In this document: one piece after another, positions 6,832 to 14,679 of the stretch
Layout of the letters: each line of letters starts with the position of its first letter
How positions within the stretch are numbered: the stretch's first letter is position 1
DNA from: an uncultured Flavobacteriales bacterium
GTDB lineage: Bacteria; Bacteroidota; Bacteroidia; Flavobacteriales_D; Sanyastnellaceae
Reading direction: 5' to 3'
NCBI GenBank assembly: GCA_937974555.1
Contig: CALJKR010000070.1
Span: forward strand, 1-16,726
Length of the DNA stretch: 16,726 nt
Position numbers and translations under genes: made by a program
Notes under the pieces: generated by a model
Told to the model about the DNA's origin: nothing
The model's input: only the letters and a program-made list of their open reading frames with translations
The model's database searches: none

Positions 6832-9800
6832 ATGAAAAAAATTCAGTACATCGGATTAAGCTTTTTAGTCCTTTTTTTGGCCTCAATTCAGATACAAGCC
6901 CAGTCTCTTGTTCATGAGCAAAAGGCCGCTCAAGTATTTGAAGGTCATAGACAATTGTATTTTCAATTCCCCATTCAGTCCCGCAGTGAGATTCATGTTT
7001 TGACCAATGTTCTGTCCATTGATCGAGTGCAAGACCTTACTGTTTGGGCATACGCCAATCAATCGGAATTTGCGCATTTCTTGGAATTGGGATACAAAAA
7101 ATATACGTTGCTTCCTTCGCCCAGTGAGTTGGAAAAAGTACCCATGATGCATGATTTTGTTGCCGGTCAAAAAACTTTGGATTTGACTGCCTATCCTACC
7201 TATCCCCAATATGTGGCCATTATGGAGAATTTTGCAGCTACATACCCAGATATCTGCACGTTGCACAATATTGGAACCACGATCGAGGGTCGAAGTATTT
7301 TGTTTTTGAAGATAACCGACAATATCAATGTTCGTGAGTATGAACCCCAATTCATGTATACCTCAACCATGCATGGGGACGAGACGGCGGGATATATTGT
7401 GATGTTAAAGTACATTGATTATTTGCTATCCAATTACGGAACCGATCCGCGCGTGACCAACTTGGTAAACAACATGGAGATTTGGATCAATCCCAATGCA
7501 AATCCTGACGGAACCTATGCCGCGGGTGATAATAGTGTCAATGGCGCTATTCGATACAATGCAAACAATGTCGACTTGAATAGAAATTATTGGGATCCCC
7601 AAGATGGTCCTCATCCGGATGGAAATGCGTATCAGCCAGAAACCATGGCTTTTATGGCTTTTGAGGATAGTATGGATTTTGTTATGTCTGCCAATTTTCA
7701 TGGAGGTGCTGAGTGTTACAATTACGTTTGGGATACCAAGGCCAACGATCATCCAGATAAGAATTGGTTCTATTCAGTTGGTTTGAATTATGTCGATACG
7801 ATTTACAACTATTCCAACAATTACTTTTTGCAAAATGATCCCGGTTTTGATGGCCCAGGCATCACCAATGGTTTTTCATGGTATGAGGTAAACGGTGGAA
7901 GACAAGATTACATGAATGCCTACAGACATTGCCGTGAGGTAACAGTGGAGCTATCAACAACCAAACTTATTCCGGTTTCTGCATTTGAAAATCATTGGAA
8001 TTATAACCGCAACTCACTGTTGTATTTTATGGAGGAGACCTTCAACGGTTTTCATGGTTTGATTACTGATGCATGTACGGGTCTCCCTGTGAAAGCAAAG
8101 ATTTTTGTAAACAACCATGATGCGGATAGCTCCCACGTGTATTCTTCTTTACCAATAGGAAATTACTATCGTCCGATTTACCCGGGTACTTACAGTGTCA
8201 CTTATTCTGCTCCAGGTTATCAAAGCGTTACCATCAACAATTTGGTGATTACGGCAGGTACGGGAATCGAACAAAATGTCACTTTACAACCTCTGGCTCC
8301 GGTATCTAATTTTACCGCAGACCATACTTCGGGTTGTGGTGGCGTTGTCGCGTTTACGGATTTAACGGGTAGTGCCACAACTTGGACATGGGATTTTGGA
8401 GATGGGCAAATCTCCAACGAGCAAAACCCAATTCATTCCTATGCGCAATCTGGAAACTACACCGTGACTTTGGCAGTGACCAATTGTGCGGGAGCGGATG
8501 ATGAAATCAAGACCAGTTACATCAATGTAAATGTCATGGAACTGCCGATTGTTGCGGTTTCGAACTACAGTGTGTGCGCTCCGCAGTCTTTTGATCTTGC
8601 GGCAACGGGGTCGGGTAACTTGGCTTGGTTTGGTCAGGCTGAAGGTGGAAATGCTTTGGCCACGGGTGGAAATTTTACCACGCCAGTTTTGTCAGCGAGT
8701 ACAACATACTATGTGGAAAATCAAGTCGATTTGGGAAGCGCTACAGTAGGTTCTACCAACGCACAAGCCAACGGTGGATACTACACCGCTGGAACCTACC
8801 ATTACCTCATTTTTGATGCTTTGTCACCATTTACGTTGGTTTCTGTTCAAGTAAACGCCAATACTTCTGGAAACAGAACCATTGATTTGCGCGATGGTGC
8901 AGGTAACGTTTTGCAAAGTGTAACCGTCAATATTCCCCAAGGAGTAAGCACGGTGAACCTGGGCTTCACAATTCCTGTAGGAACGGGATATCAATTGGGC
9001 ACTGCGGGTGGCAATAACCTTTGGAGAAACAATGCGCAAGCCGCCTATCCATACACTTTAGATGGGGTCGTTTCCATCATAGGCAATAGTGCCAACAATG
9101 GAGGATATTATTATTATTTTTATCAATGGAATATCAGTCAAACCTGCAGCAGTGCTCGCGTTCCAGTGAGTATTACTGTCGGTAGCAATCTGCCCCCGGA
9201 GGTTTCTGTATCACAAAGCACTTCAGAAATTTGTTCCGGAAATCCAGTCACTTTCACCGCAAATGTGACCAATGCTACGGATGCCACTTACAGCTGGTCC
9301 ATCAATGGTGTGACTGCTCCCAGTACAACGAATACTTTCACATGGGCTGCTCCCGAGGATGCTGTGGTTATTTGCACGATAACCGATCCAAACAATTGTT
9401 CAGGAACCACCAATGCCAGTGGGGAACTGGTGGTTACGGTTACACCTACACCTGCAATGCCCAACATTACGCAAAATGGCAATACACTCTCAGTAGACGC
9501 AACCTCTGGAATTCAATGGTATATGAATGGTAGTCCAATCGCCGGGGCCACATCGCCTACTTATGTGCCAACGACCAATGGAAATTACAGCGTCGTTTTG
9601 AGCAATGGCGGATGCGCAAGTGCCATGTCAAATACCCTCGTCTTCACAGTGACGGATGTTGTGGCGTCTGATGTAGTCGAAGTGAAGTTGTATCCGAATC
9701 CAGTGCAGGACGATTTACAGTTGAGTACCCCATATACCTTGGGCTTTGATTGGAAACTATACAGCGCCTTGGGTCAGATCATTCAACAAGGACACCAAAA

Positions 9801-9906
9801 CTCTGCCAATCATGTATTCCATGTCGCTTCTCTGGAGAAAGGGGTATATACCTTGGTAATTGTAGGGACGGAGATTTCAGTTAGGCAATTTGTAGTAGAA
9901 AAATAA
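6832..9906 (+). CDS. Secreted M14 zinc carboxypeptidase with PKD/Ig-like domains and T9SS sorting domain
   Basis: A 1024-residue multidomain enzyme. Residues 1-24 are a signal peptide ending IQAQ. Residues ~25-115 look like a propeptide or N-terminal domain. The M14 peptidase domain (about 120-400) has zinc ligands His181 and Glu184 (TMHGDETAG) and His290 (ANFHGGAE), substrate-binding NPNANPDGT and VDLNRNY (Arg251), and catalytic Glu373 (TVELSTTK). A carboxypeptidase-regulatory-like beta sandwich (405-488) and a PKD domain (489-567, WTWDFGDG) follow, then Ig-like modules (570-630/770-783 and 788-940) with another beta-rich domain (about 632-768) between two of their strands. The tail (949-1024) has the VKLYPNPVQDDL motif and ends in GVYTLVI...VVEK, a type A T9SS sorting domain. 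This predicts export by Sec, then T9SS, to the cell surface or medium. It is flanked by terminators, so it is probably a single-gene transcript. The exact peptide specificity is unknown. Confidence 0.92.
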   Translation: MKKIQYIGLSFLVLFLASIQIQAQSLVHEQKAAQVFEGHRQLYFQFPIQSRSEIHVLTNVLSIDRVQDLTVWAYANQSEFAHFLELGYKKYTLLPSPSELEKVPMMHDFVAGQKTLDLTAYPTYPQYVAIMENFAATYPDICTLHNIGTTIEGRSILFLKITDNINVREYEPQFMYTSTMHGDETAGYIVMLKYIDYLLSNYGTDPRVTNLVNNMEIWINPNANPDGTYAAGDNSVNGAIRYNANNVDLNRNYWDPQDGPHPDGNAYQPETMAFMAFEDSMDFVMSANFHGGAECYNYVWDTKANDHPDKNWFYSVGLNYVDTIYNYSNNYFLQNDPGFDGPGITNGFSWYEVNGGRQDYMNAYRHCREVTVELSTTKLIPVSAFENHWNYNRNSLLYFMEETFNGFHGLITDACTGLPVKAKIFVNNHDADSSHVYSSLPIGNYYRPIYPGTYSVTYSAPGYQSVTINNLVITAGTGIEQNVTLQPLAPVSNFTADHTSGCGGVVAFTDLTGSATTWTWDFGDGQISNEQNPIHSYAQSGNYTVTLAVTNCAGADDEIKTSYINVNVMELPIVAVSNYSVCAPQSFDLAATGSGNLAWFGQAEGGNALATGGNFTTPVLSASTTYYVENQVDLGSATVGSTNAQANGGYYTAGTYHYLIFDALSPFTLVSVQVNANTSGNRTIDLRDGAGNVLQSVTVNIPQGVSTVNLGFTIPVGTGYQLGTAGGNNLWRNNAQAAYPYTLDGVVSIIGNSANNGGYYYYFYQWNISQTCSSARVPVSITVGSNLPPEVSVSQSTSEICSGNPVTFTANVTNATDATYSWSINGVTAPSTTNTFTWAAPEDAVVICTITDPNNCSGTTNASGELVVTVTPTPAMPNITQNGNTLSVDATSGIQWYMNGSPIAGATSPTYVPTTNGNYSVVLSNGGCASAMSNTLVFTVTDVVASDVVEVKLYPNPVQDDLQLSTPYTLGFDWKLYSALGQIIQQGHQNSANHVFHVASLEKGVYTLVIVGTEISVRQFVVEK

Positions 9907-9923
9907 ATAAAGATTTAATCCTG

Positions 9924-9950
9924 AAAAACCCCGCTCAACGCGGGGTTTTT
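9924..9950. terminator. Strong hairpin terminator after the M14 peptidase gene
   Basis: A perfect 11-base inverted repeat (AAAAACCCCGC at 9924-9934 with GCGGGGTTTTT at 9940-9950) encloses the 5-base loop TCAAC. The stem is GC-rich at the top and ends in a T run, with an A run on the other side, so it could stop transcripts in either direction. It lies 18 bases after the stop codon. Confidence 0.92.
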
Positions 9951-9994
9951 GCATTTCTTAATTGAACTTTTACTCCCGCTGAATTGTTATTTAG

Positions 9995-10002
9995 TATTTT
10001 TG
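9995..10002 (+). promoter_or_regulatory. Candidate -7 element (TATTTTTG) before the exporter fusion gene
   Basis: TATTTTTG fits the Bacteroidota TAnnTTTG -7 consensus exactly and lies in the 107-base gap after the terminator. No TTG stands at the usual -33 spacing. Transcription from it would start only a few bases before ATG 10014, so the transcript would be nearly leaderless or translation would begin at the in-frame ATG 10026. Confidence 0.35.
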
Positions 10003-10013
10003 AATACTGATAA

Positions 10014-12335
10014 ATGTCATTTTTTATGAAGGCTAAATTTAAAGGGCTTTGGATCAAAGGTTGGGCACTCGAATCCAAAGCGATTCAACAAATTTTTGTG
10101 TTATCGATTTTGGCCGCAATCTTCCAATTGGCTCTTCCTTTGGGTATTCAAGGTTTAACGGGATTTATTTCAGGTGGTGAGTTTCGATGGGGTACCGTTT
10201 CTATTATTCTCTTGGTATTATTGGCTACCATTTTAGCCAACAAGTGGCAAGTGCGAATGATTGCCATTGGAGAGCAAATGGAGGAACGTTTGTTTGTGAT
10301 GATGGCCTACGGTTATGCCAAAAAAGCTTTTTTAAAGACTTCTGAATCCCAAATGGCTTTTGTTACGAAAGCCAAATATTTTATTGAAGTTTCGAGTATT
10401 CAAAAAGGGTACAGCAAAAAACTTGTAGAGGTAATTTCTTCTCTTCTTCAACTGATTATGGGGGTCTTTTTGATTTCTTTTTATCACCCGTTTTTCCTGG
10501 CTTTTGGTTTTGCATTATTATTGGGATTGTTTTTTATCGTTTGGACCAAAGGCCGCAAAGCGATATCAGCCAATACTCATGTCTCCGATGATAAATACCA
10601 GTATTATCAATGGATTCAAAAGGCACATTTGAAAGATGAAGAAGGTGAAACTGCGGAAATACATCATGCTGACAATCTCTCAAAGCAATACATTCAAAGC
10701 AAACGCAATTATTTTTCATTGGTTATTTTCCAATTGAAATCGTTTTTATTTTTTAAAATGTGCATCATTGCGGTGATGCTGATGTTGGGTGTTTATTTGG
10801 CGATTGAACAGCAAATTTCATTGGGGCAATTTCTGGCAGCAGAATTGGTGATTTTGTTGGTGGTGAGTAGTATTGAAAAACTGCTCTTTTCACTGTCTTC
10901 GATTTACGAAACCTTGGTGGCCTTTGAAAAGGGATTTGCCTTGATAGAAGAAATGGACATGGAACTGGGCGCTGTTGCAGCGTCTATGCAAGAAGATGTT
11001 TTTGATTCATGGTCGACTGTGGCTCCTCAGTCCAATCGAAATAAAATGTACGCGGGTTGGGCCACTGTAGCCTTGATCATTGGGGTGCTCGCATTGCCAT
11101 GGACACAGAACATTGAGGCCAATGGTCGGGTGATTTCAATGGAGCCCAATCAACGTCCGCAAGGCGTTCAGTCTGTAATTGCTGGTCGAATTGAAAAATG
11201 GTATGTGCAAGAGGGAGATTGGGTAAAGGCCGGGGATACTCTGCTCTTTTTGTCAGAGGTAAAGGTGGATTATTTTGATCCGGAGTTGCTGCAAAATACC
11301 GAAAGTCAGATTAAGTCGAAAGAAGGGTCCGTTTCCAATTACATGGAAAAAGTAAGGGCCTTGGACAACCAGATTGATGCATTGCTCAATGCCAGAGAAA
11401 TTAAAAGAGAACAGATCATTACCAAATTGGAGCAGGTCAAGTTAAAGATTAGAACCGATAGTACAGATTTGGTTGCTGTAGAGAACAACGCCCGCGTTGC
11501 TCAAGAACAAATGAAACGATTTGATCAAATGTACCAGCAAGGGGTTATTTCAAAAACGGATTGGGAATCTCGTCAAGTAAGCCTGCAGAATGCCCAAGCC
11601 AAGGTAAACGACCAAAAAAATAAATTGGCAATTAGTAAGAATGAATTGATCAATACATACAGAGATTACAAGGGAGTGGATGCGGAGTATAGAGACAAAG
11701 TTTCTAAAGCAGAAAGTGATAAGTACTCCACCATGTCAGCGATGTATGATGCAGAAGCCCAAGTAACCAAGTTGCAGAATCAGTATAACAATTACGATAG
11801 ACGAACCGGTTTTTATTACTTGTTGGCTCCCCAAGATGGGTTTGTTTCCAGAGCAACCAAATCCGGAATTGGGGAGACCGTAAAGGAGGGGGAAGAGGTA
11901 GTTCGGATTACGCCCAATCGTTTTGATGAGGCAGTTGAAATATTTATCGATCCGGTAAATACACCATTGGTTCATGAAGGGGAGAATGTGCGGTTGATTT
12001 TTGATGGTTGGCCTGCTTTTGTAATCAGCGGATGGAGTCAAATGTCCACCGGTTTGTTTGATGGACAAATCATTGGAATAGATCCCGTGATCCAAGAAAA
12101 TGGACAACTAAGAGTTTGGGTAAAACCCAATCAACCCGATGCATGGCCTGCTCAATTGAGACAAGGCGGAGGAGCCAGAGCTTTCTTATTGTTGAACGAT
12201 GTTCCTTTGGGATACGAGTTGTGGCGAATGTTAAATGCATTTCCGCCTGATTATTACCAAGGCAAATTGAACAAGGAAGATTTGGCCAAGGAATCCAAGA
12301 AGTCAAATAAGACAACAGAGGAGGAAAAGGAATGA
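10014..12335 (+). CDS. Fusion of an ABC-exporter-like membrane domain (no ATPase) with an HlyD-type periplasmic adaptor
   Basis: One uninterrupted 773-residue frame. Residues 1-317 resemble the transmembrane domain of a type I ABC exporter: six predicted helices near 26-48, 60-78, 140-158, 160-178, 244-263 and 270-292, with the pattern IQKGYSKKL...SFYHPFF that I recall from Bacteroidota exporters preceding HlyD genes. No Walker A, signature LSGGQ or Walker B motif occurs anywhere. Residues ~325-773 are a complete HlyD/membrane-fusion protein: anchor helix 348-364 (...LALPWTQN), first lipoyl half IAGRIEKWYVQEGDWVKAGDTL (389-410), long coiled-coil hairpin (about 424-598), second lipoyl half APQDGFVSRATKSGIGETVKEGEEV (605-629), and a beta-barrel part with LIFDGWPAFVISGW. 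It should span the inner membrane and periplasm and dock onto the downstream TolC protein (4-base overlap). Start could be 10014 or Met5 at 10026. The energy source is unknown. Confidence 0.88.
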   Translation: MSFFMKAKFKGLWIKGWALESKAIQQIFVLSILAAIFQLALPLGIQGLTGFISGGEFRWGTVSIILLVLLATILANKWQVRMIAIGEQMEERLFVMMAYGYAKKAFLKTSESQMAFVTKAKYFIEVSSIQKGYSKKLVEVISSLLQLIMGVFLISFYHPFFLAFGFALLLGLFFIVWTKGRKAISANTHVSDDKYQYYQWIQKAHLKDEEGETAEIHHADNLSKQYIQSKRNYFSLVIFQLKSFLFFKMCIIAVMLMLGVYLAIEQQISLGQFLAAELVILLVVSSIEKLLFSLSSIYETLVAFEKGFALIEEMDMELGAVAASMQEDVFDSWSTVAPQSNRNKMYAGWATVALIIGVLALPWTQNIEANGRVISMEPNQRPQGVQSVIAGRIEKWYVQEGDWVKAGDTLLFLSEVKVDYFDPELLQNTESQIKSKEGSVSNYMEKVRALDNQIDALLNAREIKREQIITKLEQVKLKIRTDSTDLVAVENNARVAQEQMKRFDQMYQQGVISKTDWESRQVSLQNAQAKVNDQKNKLAISKNELINTYRDYKGVDAEYRDKVSKAESDKYSTMSAMYDAEAQVTKLQNQYNNYDRRTGFYYLLAPQDGFVSRATKSGIGETVKEGEEVVRITPNRFDEAVEIFIDPVNTPLVHEGENVRLIFDGWPAFVISGWSQMSTGLFDGQIIGIDPVIQENGQLRVWVKPNQPDAWPAQLRQGGGARAFLLLNDVPLGYELWRMLNAFPPDYYQGKLNKEDLAKESKKSNKTTEEEKE

Positions 12336-13723
12336 GCCTACGATTTACACTCTTCTCGATCAGCCTGGTTCTGCTTTTTCCTTTGCAAATCCATTCCCAA
12401 GAGTTGACCTTACAGGAATATTTACTCTGGGTGCTGAAAGACCATCCCATGGCACAAAATGCGGAACTGAATGTTCAGCGTGGGGATGCGCAATTCCTAC
12501 AAGCAAAAGGCGTTTTTGATCCTGTCATTGTCTCCAAATGGAAAGAGAAGTTTTATCAAGGAAAGGATTATTACAATACGGCTGAAAATGCCGTCGTATA
12601 CCAATCGCCCTTTGCGCTGAGCATGGTGGGTCAGTTGGATTTGAATAACGGTGATTATCTCAATCCTGAGGCGTATACGGGAAAAGATGGCTTGATGACT
12701 TTGGGATTTCAACTGCCTATCTTGCAAGGTTTGGTCATCGATGAAAAACGATTGGCGGTGCGCAGAGCGGAACAGATTCAGGCGATGGCCATTCTGGAAA
12801 AGCAAATGGCTTTGAATGAGTTGTTGTTTCAAAGCACAATGTTGTATGTGGATTGGGCCATTGCAGAGAAACGGAAGGTAATTGCCCAAGATCTAGCCAA
12901 TACGGCAAAGGATAGATACCAAGCAACGAAGCAGCGATTTTTAGGGGGTGATCGACCTGCAATGGATACGTTGGAGGCCAGAGCGCAATGGCAATCGCGC
13001 GAAATCTTTCTACAGGAGGCGGCCCTTCAAGTGGTGAAGTCTCGCTTGGCATTGGTGGCCTTTGTTGAGGAAAGGAATGAACGAAAAAATATTCTGTCAC
13101 TTTCGATTCTTCCGCAGGGAAATACTTTGGACATTCTACCGCTTTACAAGCCCAGTGGAATGTTGGAATTTGGATTGGCCAATCATCCTGAATTATCATG
13201 GTATTCCAGTAAAATAACTTTACTCAATTGGGAGGAGAAATGGAAAAGAGAAAAGTTGAAGCCCAAACTGAATGTCCAATATAATTTGCTATCCAAGGGC
13301 ATTTCCGATGGTAGCGATGTTTCCTTTTCAACCCAAAATTATCGATGGGGTTTGGAAATGGCTTTCCCTATTTTTCTTCGTGATGCAAGAGGAGATTTGC
13401 AATTGCAGAAATTGAAGATTAAAGAAGCAGAGAATGATCAGGAATGGAAACGAAGTCAGTTGAGGCAAAAAGCAATGTCTTTGGAACAACAGGAGACGAT
13501 AGTCCGAGATCAATTTGTATTGTACAGCCAAAATGTGAATTTGTACCAGCGTTTATTGGAAGCGGAACAAATTAAATTTCAGGCAGGTGAGAGTGCAGTT
13601 TTTATGGTGAATCAGCGTGAGAACGCATGGTTGGAGAACCAATTGAAAGCTTTGGAGTATGAGAGAAAATGGATGGAGACGAGAATTCAAATGTCCCAAC
13701 TTTTATTTATGCCCTATTTCTGA
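12332..13723 (+). CDS. TolC-family outer-membrane efflux protein
   Basis: A 463-residue outer-membrane factor. Residues 1-22 are a signal peptide (SLVLLFPLQIHS, cleavage before QE). The mature protein opens with the family-typical LTLQEYLLWVLKDHP and QFLQAKGVFDP, followed by two long helical sections rich in Ala, Glu, Gln and Arg, with RFLGGDRPAMDTLEA and GESAVFMVNQREN at the positions where the helix pairs turn in this family. TolC proteins form trimeric channels that span the outer membrane and periplasm. The ATG overlaps the adaptor stop (ATGA), so the two are coupled and should work as one exporter. Its 3' end overlaps the convergent EamA gene by 10 bases. The exported substrate cannot be told from the sequence. 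Confidence 0.93.
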   Translation: MSLRFTLFSISLVLLFPLQIHSQELTLQEYLLWVLKDHPMAQNAELNVQRGDAQFLQAKGVFDPVIVSKWKEKFYQGKDYYNTAENAVVYQSPFALSMVGQLDLNNGDYLNPEAYTGKDGLMTLGFQLPILQGLVIDEKRLAVRRAEQIQAMAILEKQMALNELLFQSTMLYVDWAIAEKRKVIAQDLANTAKDRYQATKQRFLGGDRPAMDTLEARAQWQSREIFLQEAALQVVKSRLALVAFVEERNERKNILSLSILPQGNTLDILPLYKPSGMLEFGLANHPELSWYSSKITLLNWEEKWKREKLKPKLNVQYNLLSKGISDGSDVSFSTQNYRWGLEMAFPIFLRDARGDLQLQKLKIKEAENDQEWKRSQLRQKAMSLEQQETIVRDQFVLYSQNVNLYQRLLEAEQIKFQAGESAVFMVNQRENAWLENQLKALEYERKWMETRIQMSQLLFMPYF

Positions 13724-14610
13724 GTTGGAGCAGGTCGATTGCTCAAATAAACGCCGAGCAAAACAATGCCCGCAAATCCCATTTGTCCCATACTGATTTC
13801 TTCGCCAAGCATAGATCCCCAGGATACAGCGACAATGGGAATCAAATAGGTTACAGTGGATGCCAAAATGGGTCCTGCTGTTTGTGTCAATCTAAAAAAT
13901 AATATATTGGCGATTCCCGTGCCTACCACGGCCAAGGTGGCGACAGCGGCGAAACTTCTCCATCCTGATGGATGCGTTGCGATAACAGAAATGGGTGTAG
14001 TCGCCAATAGAATTGCGCAGGGTATGCTCACCATGGTTATCGATACAGCGGTAATCCAAGGCGCCTTCATGTGGGTCAAATGATGCCCCACCGTATTCAC
14101 ACTGATTCCATATAAAAGGGTAGCAAATAGAATCAGAAATGCATACTCAAAGTTTTGCATAGAACTTCCCTTTACAGCAATGATTCCTGCCGCTCCGATA
14201 AAACCAACCACCATTCCCAAGATTTGTAGTCGATGGCTTTTCTTGTTAAAGAATAGCAAGGCTAAGAGTAACGTAAAAAGCGGGGTTATTGCATTTAAAA
14301 TACCCGCCAATCCACTGTCCAGGTGTTGCTGTGAAATGGCAAATAAAAAAGCAGGAATGCCGCTCCCACAAAAACCAACAATGGCCAAGTATTTCCAATC
14401 TTGTTTTTGGATGTTTTTGATGGCTTGAAATGTAAAGGGAGAAAGAGCCAATGCGGCCAAGATCATTCGTAGGCAGGCCACTTGATACGGAGACAATACA
14501 GTGCTCCCATCTTCCGCTTTCAAACCCATTTTCATGAGTATAAAAGAGCTTCCCCAAACCATGGCCAACAAGATTAATATCAGGGCAGATGAGAATTTTG
14601 ATCCTTTCAC
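13714..14610 (-). CDS. EamA-family (DMT superfamily) transporter
   Basis: A 298-residue inner-membrane protein with two EamA repeats (about 7-145 and 153-290) and roughly ten hydrophobic helices. Diagnostic segments are MVWGSSFILMKMG (17-29) in the first repeat, GLAGILNAITPLFTLLLALLF (100-120) and YLIPIVAVSWGSMLGEEIS (255-273) in the second. Members export or import small metabolites such as amino acids, nucleosides or drugs; nothing here fixes the substrate. It is transcribed alone on the minus strand, with an exact TAnnTTTG promoter element just upstream. Its stop lies inside the last codons of the tolC gene, so the two transcripts must overlap at their 3' ends. Confidence 0.92.
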   Translation of the reverse strand: MKGSKFSSALILILLAMVWGSSFILMKMGLKAEDGSTVLSPYQVACLRMILAALALSPFTFQAIKNIQKQDWKYLAIVGFCGSGIPAFLFAISQQHLDSGLAGILNAITPLFTLLLALLFFNKKSHRLQILGMVVGFIGAAGIIAVKGSSMQNFEYAFLILFATLLYGISVNTVGHHLTHMKAPWITAVSITMVSIPCAILLATTPISVIATHPSGWRSFAAVATLAVVGTGIANILFFRLTQTAGPILASTVTYLIPIVAVSWGSMLGEEISMGQMGFAGIVLLGVYLSNRPAPTQK

Positions 14611-14624
14611 GAAATGATTTTTGC

Positions 14625-14651
14625 CAAATGTACGTTTCGTTTATAGCCCAA
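14625..14651 (-). promoter_or_regulatory. Promoter of the EamA transporter gene
   Basis: On the minus strand TTG (plus 14649-14651) is followed after 16 bases by TACATTTG (plus 14625-14632), an exact TAnnTTTG -7 element. The spacing is at the short end for this promoter type. It lies 14 bases upstream of the ATG at 14610. Confidence 0.45.
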
Positions 14652-14655
14652 GGCT

Positions 14656-14663
14656 TAATTTTG
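14656..14663 (+). promoter_or_regulatory. Candidate -7 element of the metal-binding lipoprotein/ctaA operon
   Basis: TAATTTTG matches the TAnnTTTG consensus and lies 16 bases before ATG 14680. No TTG is seen at the usual -33 spacing (only a TTTCG). It overlaps the upstream region of the divergent EamA promoter, so the two may compete for polymerase. Confidence 0.35.
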
Positions 14664-14679
14664 TTCAAAATATAAATCG

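Noticed and set aside
6883..7350. 155-residue minus-strand frame inside the M14 peptidase gene
   Set aside because: Antisense to the signal peptide and catalytic domain of a clear gene, with nothing recognisable in it.
8644..8674. Direct repeat GGTGGAAAT in the M14 gene
   Set aside because: Nine-base repeat encoding Gly-Gly-Asn in a low-complexity loop; expected by composition.
12735..13199. 154-residue minus-strand frame inside tolC
   Set aside because: Proline-rich shadow of the TolC codons, with no domain pattern.
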